Source: Candidatus Omnitrophota bacterium
GTDB lineage: Bacteria; Omnitrophota; Gorgyraeia; Gygaellales; Profunditerraquicolaceae
DNA length: 34,847 nt
Direction of reading: 5' to 3'
Assembly (NCBI GenBank): GCA_026387405.1
Contig: JAPLLV010000068.1
Location: forward strand, 1 to 34,847
The notes beneath the pieces are model-generated. The model ran no database searches. It saw only the letters and a list, made by a program, of their open reading frames with translations, and was not told where the DNA came from. The first letter of the stretch is position 1. Each line of letters begins with the position of its first letter. Positions 1 through 5,764 of this stretch are shown here, piece by piece. Position numbers and translations under genes: made by a program.

Positions 1-70
1 CAAGCGTTAACTAAAACGTACGAATGCATTTAGTGTTCTCATAGTCAAATTATGCCGCCTTCCTGGAATA

Positions 71-748
71 TCAAAAAACTATTTCACCCTCCGCAGCCGT
101 TGCAGGGACATTCGACAACGCAGTTGTAACGTTTTTCTCAACTACATCTAGATACGCTTTTATGGCATTAACCACTGATGCGTTTCGGCTCTTCAACATT
201 GCCACGCAATTATCCGCTGCATGCTGGCCCTCAGGATAAACCATGACATATTTCCCCTTACTGTCGCGTTTCAAAGGATAGGGTGACTCTGCCATCTTCT
301 GGTAACGGAATAACAGCCCAAAATTAGGATTGTCATACGCAAGGCTTGGACCATACGCTTGATCCTCTAAGGTGATCAGCGCGCCCCCAGGATCAGCCAT
401 GCACGTATCAATTGCTGACTTGAATGCCGCATACTCAGGACTCCCCTGCCTACCAACCAGCAATTGGTAATCTCCTATACCTCCATAGCTTCCCCTGCCA
501 AAAAGGCTGGCAACATACTCCTTGCCCCCATCCTTGGCAGCAAGCAAAGCAGTGCGCGTTTCAGATAAATACCCCTTAACGGTGGCAAGATATTTCGCCA
601 TGCGTAACGCATCATTATTTATCACGGACGAACTATCCTTAGGGTCACTTTCTGCATACGTAAGCTGACACGCAATGCCTACAAAAAAAACAAGCGCTGC
701 CAAGAAAAATATGGATATTGCATTGCAAGTAATATGATATCTTTCCAT
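71..748 (-). CDS. Secreted protein of unknown function under c-di-GMP riboswitch
   Basis: I do not recognise this 225-residue protein. An N-terminal hydrophobic stretch (about residues 11-31) ends in a plausible signal-peptidase site (TYA-ES), so export to the periplasm or surface is likely. The mature part has no membrane segment and contains two cysteines that could form a disulfide. The ATG start has a good Shine-Dalgarno (GGGAGG) seven to eight bases upstream. It is the first gene downstream of a c-di-GMP-I aptamer and tandem terminators on the same strand, which suggests its expression responds to cyclic di-GMP; a role in surface attachment or motility would fit but is inference only. 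No paralogue or domain is visible. Confidence 0.8.
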   Translation of the reverse strand: MERYHITCNAISIFFLAALVFFVGIACQLTYAESDPKDSSSVINNDALRMAKYLATVKGYLSETRTALLAAKDGGKEYVASLFGRGSYGGIGDYQLLVGRQGSPEYAAFKSAIDTCMADPGGALITLEDQAYGPSLAYDNPNFGLLFRYQKMAESPYPLKRDSKGKYVMVYPEGQHAADNCVAMLKSRNASVVNAIKAYLDVVEKNVTTALSNVPATAAEGEIVF

Positions 749-889
749 TACGATCCTCCCTCACGCACTGTTACGCTAGCGCGCTGTCAACTTAATTCAT
801 CGTAGTTTAAGTGTATAACCAAATAAGCATACTCATTAAAAACCGCATAACAAGGCCTACAAAAGATATTTCCGGAAACGCTTCCTTAA

Positions 890-993
890 TCAACCTACGG
901 CTACCTCGGGCTAAAGCCCGAGGTTTGCTATGGTTGATACTGCGCAACCCTTGTTCATCCTCGCCATAAATGGCGAGGTTTTCTTGTTGCGCA
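890..993. repeat. Two nested palindromes (REP/IS200-end-like) in the 5' UTR
   Basis: Two adjacent elements share one architecture. The first has outer arms TGCGCAAC/GTTGCGCA enclosing an inner hairpin CCTCGCC-(6)-GGCGAGG. The second has outer arms TCAACC/GGTTGA enclosing CCTCGGGC-(4)-GCCCGAGG. Each inner hairpin is flanked by short purine-rich bulges. Such stem-bulge-stem palindromes resemble the ends of IS200/REP-associated elements. No transposase is present here, so this is best read as a BIME-like repeat lying between the riboswitch terminators and the 225-residue secreted protein gene. Confidence 0.7.
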
Positions 994-1014
994 TGTATAA
1001 GTATCCATAAAAGC

Positions 1015-1047
1015 AAAAAAGCCCTAAAGGTAATCTTTAGGGCTTTT
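1015..1047 (-). terminator. Second intrinsic terminator after c-di-GMP aptamer
   Basis: On the minus strand a nine-base-pair stem GCCCTAAAG/CTTTAGGGC with a five-base loop is followed by a run of six T. It is a textbook Rho-independent terminator placed after the c-di-GMP aptamer and the first terminator, before any coding sequence. Confidence 0.85.
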
Positions 1048-1081
1048 AAAAAAATAGCCGTGAGGGGATATTCACTCACGG
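1048..1081 (-). terminator. First intrinsic terminator / expression platform of the riboswitch
   Basis: On the minus strand the stem CCGTGAG/CTCACGG with loop TGAATATCCC is followed by CTA and seven T. It lies directly 3' of the c-di-GMP aptamer. Its UCCCC segment, at the loop and 3' arm, is complementary to GGGGA just after the aptamer, so an alternative pairing that blocks terminator formation is possible. That pairing is inferred, not demonstrated. Confidence 0.75.
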
Positions 1082-1097
1082 TTCTTTGTTTCTCCCC

Positions 1098-1190
1098 TTT
1101 GGCAGCTGGCTATCCTCTATATATTACCTATAGAGGACCCTTCAGCTTTGTGCCCCAAGATTACTCTTGGTTTACCTTTATCAGTAGGTC
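1098..1190 (-). ncRNA. Cyclic di-GMP-I (GEMM-I) riboswitch aptamer
   Basis: Read on the minus strand the segment shows the GEMM-I signatures in order: GATAAAGGTAAACC, a hairpin CCAAGA-GTAA-TCTTGG with a GNRA loop, the core GCACAAAGCT followed by GAAGGG, a second long hairpin (CCTCTAT...ATAGAGG) able to supply the tetraloop receptor, and the closing GGATAGCCAGCTGCC. The matches to the family core (GGNAAACC, GCAAAGC-like, AUAGCCAG) are near complete. It has its own promoter upstream and terminators downstream, so it should control the secreted protein gene at 71-748. Confidence 0.88.
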
Positions 1191-1227
1191 AAAAGAACAA
1201 ATTGTCACTTTTGTAACTTACATAAAA

Positions 1228-1255
1228 AGTATAGCATATTCCCGCGGGTTGTCAA
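1228..1255 (-). promoter_or_regulatory. Sigma-70 type promoter of the riboswitch transcript
   Basis: Minus-strand -35 TTGACA and -10 TATACT are separated by 16 bases. The predicted start lies near 1221, about 30 bases before the c-di-GMP aptamer. The upstream flank has a GC-rich dyad (CCCGCGGG) in the spacer. Confidence 0.75.
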
Positions 1256-1287
1256 GCCCGCCACCCCTTCCCATGTTTCTTGCAGGC

Positions 1288-1686
1288 TTATTCGGCCGAG
1301 TCTGACTTATACTGCTTGAGAATCGATTCGATCCTGCTGATGAGTTCGTCAGGAGCTACGGGTTTGGCGATGAAGAAACGCCCGCCTATCAGCCCGGAAG
1401 TTCTCTTCACTTCCTCGCTTTTTACCAGGGCGGTAAGGAATGCTACCGGGATATCTTTCGTAAGCGGCTCTTCGAACAGGTGCTCGGCCACCTCGGAACC
1501 GCTCATATCGGGCATAGATTCATCAAGAAGGATCAAATCCGGCTTATAACTTTTAACCAGATCAACCGCCCCTACTCCTGTGGTCAAAAACATCGCTTCG
1601 AACTTCCTTGTCCTCTCTAAAAGTTTTTTTGTTATCTCGCACATCTCCTCTTCGTCGTCAATTATCATTATCTTTGCCTTCTTCAT
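1288..1686 (-). CDS. Single-domain response regulator (CheY-like receiver)
   Basis: A 132-residue stand-alone receiver domain. The acidic pair D10-D11 follows the first beta strand, the phospho-acceptor is D55 in LILLDESMPD, a threonine sits in AFLTAL, and the conserved lysine is in FFIAKPV. There is no output domain, so it probably acts by protein contact. I start it at the internal ATG of MKKAKIMIIDD because AGGAGG lies just upstream and the longer frame overlaps the preceding gene without homology. It lies 26 bases after the SecD-like gene and is probably cotranscribed. No histidine kinase is nearby, so the input is unknown. Confidence 0.9.
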   Translation of the reverse strand: MKKAKIMIIDDEEEMCEITKKLLERTRKFEAMFLTTGVGAVDLVKSYKPDLILLDESMPDMSGSEVAEHLFEEPLTKDIPVAFLTALVKSEEVKRTSGLIGGRFFIAKPVAPDELISRIESILKQYKSDSAE

Positions 1687-1712
1687 AGCTGCCTCCTGTT
1701 GCTGGTAATTTA

Positions 1713-2684
1713 TTACCCTGAAGCCCCTTGAGTTATTGATTTTACTTTTTTTCTCGGCGGGGATACCGGCCACACAGAAGAACGACTTGATTCTTCCGGT
1801 CCTGTTATGACCTGCTTTGGAGATTCAGTGCCGGTTACAACATTTACCCGCGTTTCCGTTCCCCCGATAACGGAATTACTCGGTCCCGGAAGGGTTATAT
1901 CCCTCTTAGGCGGTTCGGGCCTTGCAAAATATGTCGCGTCCCTATAGAGCTCTTCGCACGCAGATAATATGGAGACCCCGTCACAGCATTTATCGCCGCA
2001 AACTCCCCTGTGCCCGGAACAACAATCTTCTCCTATTTTATTTTGGCCTGCGTTATTTATGTCCAAAGACGGGTAGTCTTTAATCAGCTTCATGAAAAAC
2101 TCTGATTTGGGATTGTATCTATATAATTGAAGGGAAATCTTTCTTGCGATCTCTTGCCTGCCGTTCTCCATGGCGTATTTGGCATACCCGTAAGAGGTCT
2201 TTGCGTCCTCGGCATTATTTATTCCGCGTTGTAAATAAGGAGCAAACCCCAGGCCTTTGATTAATGCCTCGGCATCACTTAGTGATGCCACGGGTATTGC
2301 CGCAAACCCGGTATCTTGAGCTTCGTTTATATAAGGGGCTGCCAAAAATTTACCCGCGTATATTCGCGCTAACTGCCTTCTGATATTCACCTTGGACCAC
2401 TCAAAATATTTTTTCTTTCCGGAATCCGTGAATCCGGCAACCGCCATTGGCCTGCCAAACTCATCCTTGCTGATGCCGATCTGCTCTATATCCTTATCCG
2501 ACAGAAGGACTTGTTTGTTAACCGATATCTCCTTGCCGTTCTCATCGGCATACTTGTCATAGGCTATAGTTTTAGATTCTTCGCCGGTCAAAACCGATCT
2601 AAATTGCAATTCTTTTGTTTGGGGGAAACAGCGGGTAGAAAACAACAGAAATACGATTATGAAGAATGCGGCTTTCTTCATCAT
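1713..2684 (-). CDS. Secreted protein with SecD P1-head-like domain
   Basis: A 323-residue exported protein with a signal peptide (about residues 1-22). Residues about 60-150 resemble the first periplasmic (P1 head) domain of SecD/SecDF: a DIEQIGIS-like segment, then FGRPMAV, then NIRRQLARIYAGKFLAAP, matching the SecD pattern FGRP...NIGRRLAIVLDGKV.SAP. None of the SecD membrane helices are present, so this is an orphan periplasmic domain and not a translocase. A cysteine-rich cluster (CCSGHRGVCGDKCC) follows at about residues 222-235 and may bind metal or form disulfides. The C-terminus is proline/serine-rich. It is followed by the response regulator. Function is unknown; binding of unfolded exported proteins is only a guess. 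Confidence 0.75.
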   Translation of the reverse strand: MMKKAAFFIIVFLLFSTRCFPQTKELQFRSVLTGEESKTIAYDKYADENGKEISVNKQVLLSDKDIEQIGISKDEFGRPMAVAGFTDSGKKKYFEWSKVNIRRQLARIYAGKFLAAPYINEAQDTGFAAIPVASLSDAEALIKGLGFAPYLQRGINNAEDAKTSYGYAKYAMENGRQEIARKISLQLYRYNPKSEFFMKLIKDYPSLDINNAGQNKIGEDCCSGHRGVCGDKCCDGVSILSACEELYRDATYFARPEPPKRDITLPGPSNSVIGGTETRVNVVTGTESPKQVITGPEESSRSSVWPVSPPRKKVKSITQGASG

Positions 2685-2754
2685 TCACCTTGCTTTTACC
2701 GATGCCGGGAAAGGTAGGAATAGAAAAAAGATAACTAGCTGATGGGCGTTAAGG

Positions 2755-3297
2755 TTATTTCTTCTGGCCCGCCGCCTTAGTATCAGCCGCCTTAGTAGTC
2801 GTTAAAGACCCTGATCTGTTGTTTACGCTATCCAGGTCTTTCTTGGTAGAATCCAGCTCTGCCTTGGTGCTGTCCAGTGCCTTCTTCACGCTCTCCAGTT
2901 CCATTTTAGCAGAGCCTAGGTCTTTTTTGGCGCTCTCCAGCTCATTCTTAACGCTATTTATATCACCCTTGGAACTCTGCGCCTCTTTTTTAACGGTATC
3001 CAGTTCTGTTTTTACGCTGTCTAAGTCTTTCTTGGTGCTCTCCAGCTCCGTATTAGCGCTGCCCAACTCTTTCTTAGTAGTATCCAACTCGGTCTTAGCG
3101 GCGTCTAAATCGCTTTGTTTTGCCTGCGCGTCATCGCTAAGGGTCTTTATCTTGTCGTCTTTTTGCGCGACCAGCTGGGTCAAGCGGGTGTTCTCACTTT
3201 CCAACTGTTTGATCTTGCCGGAATTTATGCACCCGGTTATCAGAAAAGTAAACATGACTAAACCAACGGAGATGAGCAAAATCTTATTGTTCTTCAT
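2755..3297 (-). CDS. Heptad-repeat coiled-coil lipoprotein
   Basis: A 180-residue lipoprotein. The signal peptide ends in a lipobox ITG-C with Cys23 as the lipidation site. From about residue 59 to 150 the protein is an almost perfect run of about thirteen heptads of the type xELxSxK / KDLDSVK, with leucine or valine at core positions, predicting a long uninterrupted coiled coil. The C-terminus is low-complexity (TKAADTKAAG) and ends in two lysines. This recalls Braun-type lipoproteins that span to peptidoglycan, although those are shorter. Start: ATG with GGAGG upstream. It may tether or space the outer membrane; this is inference from architecture. Confidence 0.85.
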   Translation of the reverse strand: MKNNKILLISVGLVMFTFLITGCINSGKIKQLESENTRLTQLVAQKDDKIKTLSDDAQAKQSDLDAAKTELDTTKKELGSANTELESTKKDLDSVKTELDTVKKEAQSSKGDINSVKNELESAKKDLGSAKMELESVKKALDSTKAELDSTKKDLDSVNNRSGSLTTTKAADTKAAGQKK

Positions 3298-3299
3298 CT

Positions 3300-3377
3300 T
3301 CTCCCTCCTTCGCGGTAGCGAACACCGGCCTATCCGATAAAGCCGAGTGTAAATCCTGACTTGATTTTATTATACCA
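3300..3377 (-). promoter_or_regulatory. Extended -10 promoter and leader hairpin of lipoprotein gene
   Basis: A minus-strand TGGTATAAT (extended -10) lies at 3369-3377, just downstream of tRNA-Arg, with only a weak -35. The roughly 65-base leader ends in a small hairpin TTCGC-TACC-GCGAA immediately upstream of the GGAGGG ribosome-binding site of the lipoprotein gene. Confidence 0.55.
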
Positions 3378-3405
3378 CTTTTTTTGCGAAACAATAAAAT
3401 ATTTA

Positions 3406-3478
3406 TGCGCCTGGCAGGAGTCGGACCTGCAACGCCTAGCTCCGAAGGCTAGCGCTCTATCCATTGAGCTACAGGCGC
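3406..3478 (-). tRNA. tRNA-Arg (anticodon TCG)
   Basis: The minus strand folds into a full cloverleaf: acceptor GCGCCTG/CAGGCGC, D arm GCTC/GAGC, anticodon stem CTAGC/GCTAG with loop CTTCGGA (anticodon TCG, reading CGA), and T arm with stem GCAGG. Discriminator base is A and the CCA end is not encoded. It begins nine bases after the stop codon of the radical SAM gene and may be processed from the same transcript. Confidence 0.95.
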
Positions 3479-3487
3479 AGGAGACCA

Positions 3488-4207
3488 TTACACTATCTCG
3501 CACTTATCCCCTAGCATGCCTTTGATCTTAACGAGTTTGCTTCGGGGAACGGCTGATACGTTTTCTTCGGCAGTGGCGCGCACAGGAGAATTGAGTTGGA
3601 TCTTATCGGGATTGATCTGTTGAATAACTTCCTGAAGTTCGCGGATATGCCGTAAATCATCATTCAACCCCCTTACCAACATCACCTCAAGCCAGATCTT
3701 GCCCCGGAATTCCTTTCTTAAACTTACCAGCCCCGCGATCACATCTTCTATCTTGATCTTCTCATGGGGCCGGTCTATGCGCGCGAAGACATCTTCTGTA
3801 ACCGCGTCCAGGGAAGGGACGATCAGATCTGCGCCGCTCAATGCCCGGCGGACCTCGGGCAAAGATAATAATGAGGCATTGGTAATGACCGCCACCGGCA
3901 CTGAAACTATCTTTTTGATCTCGGCGATCAACCGGCCGATCTTTATGTTCAAAGTAGGTTCGCCGGAACCGGACAGGGTAATATACTGCAGATCATTTAT
4001 CTCCTTCTGATGATGCGCCAGCCATAACTTTAACTCGGCAACAATATCCTCTATGGAGCTGTATTCGCCGATCTCGACGGTCTTCTCGGTGGTCTTGCCT
4101 AACTGGCAATAAACACAGTCAAAACTGCATACCTTATAAGGAGTTAGGCTGACCCCCAAAGACATCCCTAAACGCCGTGACTTTAACGGTCCATAAATGT
4201 ATTTCAT
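3488..4207 (-). CDS. Radical SAM protein (COG0731-like)
   Basis: A 239-residue radical SAM enzyme. The iron-sulfur motif CSFDCVYC (CxxxCxxC) lies near residue 27-34, followed by the glycine-rich SAM-binding strand (TLSGSGEPTLN) and VAVITNASLL. The N-terminus YIYGPLKSRRLGMSLG is typical of the COG0731 Fe-S oxidoreductase family; the substrate is not known from sequence. I start at the ATG of MKYIYGP, which matches the family N-terminus; the ORF-track start is an upstream TTG that abuts the terminator of the preceding gene. Neither start has a strong Shine-Dalgarno. tRNA-Arg follows nine bases after the stop. Confidence 0.85.
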   Translation of the reverse strand: MKYIYGPLKSRRLGMSLGVSLTPYKVCSFDCVYCQLGKTTEKTVEIGEYSSIEDIVAELKLWLAHHQKEINDLQYITLSGSGEPTLNIKIGRLIAEIKKIVSVPVAVITNASLLSLPEVRRALSGADLIVPSLDAVTEDVFARIDRPHEKIKIEDVIAGLVSLRKEFRGKIWLEVMLVRGLNDDLRHIRELQEVIQQINPDKIQLNSPVRATAEENVSAVPRSKLVKIKGMLGDKCEIV

Positions 4208-4231
4208 CAGATAAGGAACATTATTGAACAA

Positions 4232-4281
4232 AAAAGCCCACCCCTCAAATTTCCAACGTGAACTTTAAGAAGGTGGGCTTT
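4232..4281 (-). terminator. Terminator after the glycogen-binding-domain gene
   Basis: On the minus strand the arms AAAGCCCACC and GGTGGGCTTT enclose about 29 bases that form an imperfect inner stem, followed by TTTT. It lies directly after the stop codon of the small CBM gene and just before the radical SAM gene. The stem is near-symmetric and could work in both directions. Confidence 0.7.
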
Positions 4282-4294
4282 AATTATAAAATTA

Positions 4295-4570
4295 TTATCT
4301 TACTTCCAAGACGCAATTCTGCGAACCAAAGGCGTTAGGGGTGCAGGCCCTGCAACTGGGGTCGTTCACCCAATTGCCGTCTACTACGAATTTATATTCG
4401 TATCTTCCCGGCTTAAGGCTTAACTTAGCTACCCAGTTACCATCGCTGGCTTTCTTAACCGCTGTTTTCTTGGTATCCCAATTATTAAAAGTACCCGCAA
4501 GATTGACCCTTCTTGCCTGCGGCGCGTGAAGCTTTAACTCGGCTGACACACTTTTAGTGATCCTTGCCAT
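4295..4570 (-). CDS. Small glycogen-binding (AMPK-type CBM48 / isoamylase E-set) domain protein
   Basis: A 91-residue protein consisting of one carbohydrate-binding E-set domain of the AMPK beta / isoamylase N-terminal type. Visible signatures are VNLAGTFNNWD, then W-V-A-K-L-SLKPGRYEYKFVVDGNWVNDP, the usual glycogen-contact tryptophans and the YEYKF strand. There is no catalytic domain and no signal peptide, so it probably binds glycogen in the cytoplasm. The start is the ATG with GGAGGTAGG upstream; the longer frame begins at a GTG inside the structured leader. Two cysteines near the C-terminus (DPSCRACTP) are unusual for the fold. It appears to be a single-gene transcript between its own promoter and terminator. 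Confidence 0.85.
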   Translation of the reverse strand: MARITKSVSAELKLHAPQARRVNLAGTFNNWDTKKTAVKKASDGNWVAKLSLKPGRYEYKFVVDGNWVNDPSCRACTPNAFGSQNCVLEVR

Positions 4571-4680
4571 ACCTACCTCCTTGTCTGCAAAGACAACACC
4601 CGCGCAACACTTCACCGCTAGGTGAATACTGACCCAAATCCTGCCTGGGCCAGGTACTATCTGCGCGGGGTGTCTTGTTG
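4571..4680 (-). promoter_or_regulatory. Structured 5' leader, candidate translational switch
   Basis: The whole leader of the CBM gene folds as a three-way junction: outer stem CCCGCGCA/TGCGCGGG, hairpin CTGGCCC/GGGTCAG with an 11-base loop, and hairpin TTCACC-TAGC-GGTGAA. Immediately before the Shine-Dalgarno is a perfect small hairpin TTGTCT-TTGC-AGACAA. The segment TTGTCTT is also complementary to AAGACA at the 5' end of the leader, so two exclusive pairings are possible. It matches no riboswitch class I can recall. Confidence 0.6.
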
Positions 4681-4686
4681 ATACTA

Positions 4687-4715
4687 TTTATACACAACAA
4701 CTTAAAGCCTGTCAA
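4687..4715 (-). promoter_or_regulatory. Strong sigma-70 type promoter of the CBM gene
   Basis: Minus-strand -35 TTGACA and -10 TATAAA are separated by exactly 17 bases. The predicted start near 4680 coincides with the beginning of the structured leader. Confidence 0.8.
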
Positions 4716-4730
4716 GACTTTTTATAGAGA

Positions 4731-4840
4731 TTGCTGAAAAAGTCCGCTCAGGCGTCATTGCGAGGGAGCGAAGCGACCGAAGCAATCTAAAACGGGATTG
4801 CTTCGCCCCTTCGGGGCTCGCAATGACAATTTTTCAGCAA
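4731..4840. repeat. Palindromic repeat, GTCATTGCGAG family, copy 1
   Basis: The core at 4754-4827 begins GTCATTGCGAG and ends CTCGCAATGAC, with inner arms GAAGCAATC / GATTGCTTC. Outer arms TTGCTGAAAAA / TTTTTCAGCAA extend the palindrome to about 110 bases. Related copies are at 18444-18520 and 20999-21095. This copy lies just after the lpxI stop codon and could terminate the lipid A operon transcript. No transposase is encoded, so it is MITE-like. Confidence 0.85.
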
Positions 4841-4843
4841 TTT

Positions 4844-5647
4844 TTATACTGCCACTATCGAAAGACCTTTTGTGTCGGCTAACCTGACGCTTGCCTCCCG
4901 GTCAAAAAATAAGGTCTTATCCGCCTCAATCGCAAGACAGGAGGCCTTTATCCTGACCAGGTTCTTCACCGTATTCAACCCTACCACCGGTATATCAAAG
5001 CGCAGGTCCTGATGGGGCTTACTCACCTTAACAATTACAGCCCTGTCTTTTGTGATCTGTCCGGCGCGGCGAATGAGATTGTCCGTTCCTTCCAGCGCCT
5101 CTACTGCCACGATCGCCTTCTCTTTTACAGCTACGGTCTGGCCAATATCCAGGCCGGCTATCTCTTTAGCCATGGCCAAACCGAAGTAGATATCCTCCCA
5201 GGCCTTGAAATCCGGCTGCTTGCGGGTAAGGGTCCCTTTCTGGGGCAAATAGTCTTTAAGAAAAACGGTGGAATCAAGCAGCTGGAAACCGGATTTCTCC
5301 AACATTTCGGCTATTGCCTTGAATATCGTATCCGCCCTTTTATCCGTAAGCCCGGCGAGCAATTCTTTAAGGCGCGCGTCCCGCTGTATCCGGGGGGAAA
5401 AAAGACTGCGCGGGCTGATCTGGCCTGCCATGGCTACCTTGGTTACCCCGGCGGCCTTGAAAATTTCAAACATCCGGCTAAATTCATCCAACCCCAGCCA
5501 GTGGATCTCATCCACCAGGGATCTTAATTTCCGCGAGGTATCCCCTTTTATGGCCACTGCCGCGACAGAAAAGCCGTTCTTCCTTGCGGCCTCGGCAAAA
5601 CACAGGGGGAACTTCCTGTTTCCGGCGATAAGTCCGATCTTTTCCAT
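4844..5647 (-). CDS. lpxI: UDP-2,3-diacylglucosamine pyrophosphatase LpxI
   Basis: A 267-residue member of the LpxI (DUF1009) family, which hydrolyses UDP-2,3-diacylglucosamine to lipid X in lipid A synthesis, replacing LpxH. The N-terminal domain opens with IGLIAGNRKFPL and contains VAMAGQISPRSLF; the C-terminal domain holds the conserved QDLRFDIPVVGLNTV segment, whose aspartates belong to the active site in studied homologues. Length is close to the usual 270-280. The start is the ATG of MEKIGLIAGN; the ORF-track start lies inside a palindrome. It is the last gene of the lipid A operon, separated from lpxA by two palindromes. Confidence 0.93.
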   Translation of the reverse strand: MEKIGLIAGNRKFPLCFAEAARKNGFSVAAVAIKGDTSRKLRSLVDEIHWLGLDEFSRMFEIFKAAGVTKVAMAGQISPRSLFSPRIQRDARLKELLAGLTDKRADTIFKAIAEMLEKSGFQLLDSTVFLKDYLPQKGTLTRKQPDFKAWEDIYFGLAMAKEIAGLDIGQTVAVKEKAIVAVEALEGTDNLIRRAGQITKDRAVIVKVSKPHQDLRFDIPVVGLNTVKNLVRIKASCLAIEADKTLFFDREASVRLADTKGLSIVAV

Positions 5648-5654
5648 TAAATGA

Positions 5655-5706
5655 GGCCACAACTTATGGAGTCCCACGAAGTGGAACGAACATAAGTTGT
5701 TAGGCC
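5655..5706. repeat. Palindromic element upstream of lpxI
   Basis: Arms CAACTTATG and CATAAGTTG, extended by GGCC ends, enclose a small inner hairpin CCAC-GAA-GTGG. It ends eight bases before the lpxI start codon. No copy elsewhere in the window. Confidence 0.75.
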
Positions 5707-5713
5707 GAATTAA

Positions 5714-5759
5714 TCCCGCCGTTCGGCGTGTTTTGTATTTACAAACACGCCAGGCGGGA
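5714..5759. repeat. Two-level palindrome between lpxA and lpxI
   Basis: Outer arms TCCCGCC/GGCGGGA enclose inner arms GGCGTGTTT/AAACACGCC around a short loop. It follows the lpxA stop codon directly and lies back to back with the next palindrome; it may act as an mRNA-stabilising or attenuating hairpin within the operon. Confidence 0.7.
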
Positions 5760-5764
5760 AATAC

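Noticed and set aside
1-70. Left edge of the window
   Set aside because: No ORF, hairpin or promoter could be supported; it is simply the 3' flank of the first gene.
807-1079. 90-residue minus-strand ORF in the riboswitch leader
   Set aside because: It starts inside the first terminator, runs through the second terminator and both palindromes, and has no homology; open frame through palindromes is a chance effect.
970-1549. Plus-strand ORFs over the riboswitch and response regulator
   Set aside because: They are antisense shadows of the riboswitch region and the receiver domain gene, without ribosome-binding sites.
2819-3340. Long plus-strand ORF opposite the heptad lipoprotein
   Set aside because: It is the antisense of a biased heptad repeat; it has no ribosome-binding site and its sequence mirrors the repeat.
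4571-4615. Upstream GTG extension of the glycogen-binding-domain protein
   Set aside because: The extension lies inside the structured leader, while the internal ATG has a strong GGAGG and matches the domain start.
5012-5527. 171-residue plus-strand ORF over lpxI
   Set aside because: Antisense shadow; lpxI has clear family motifs on the other strand.
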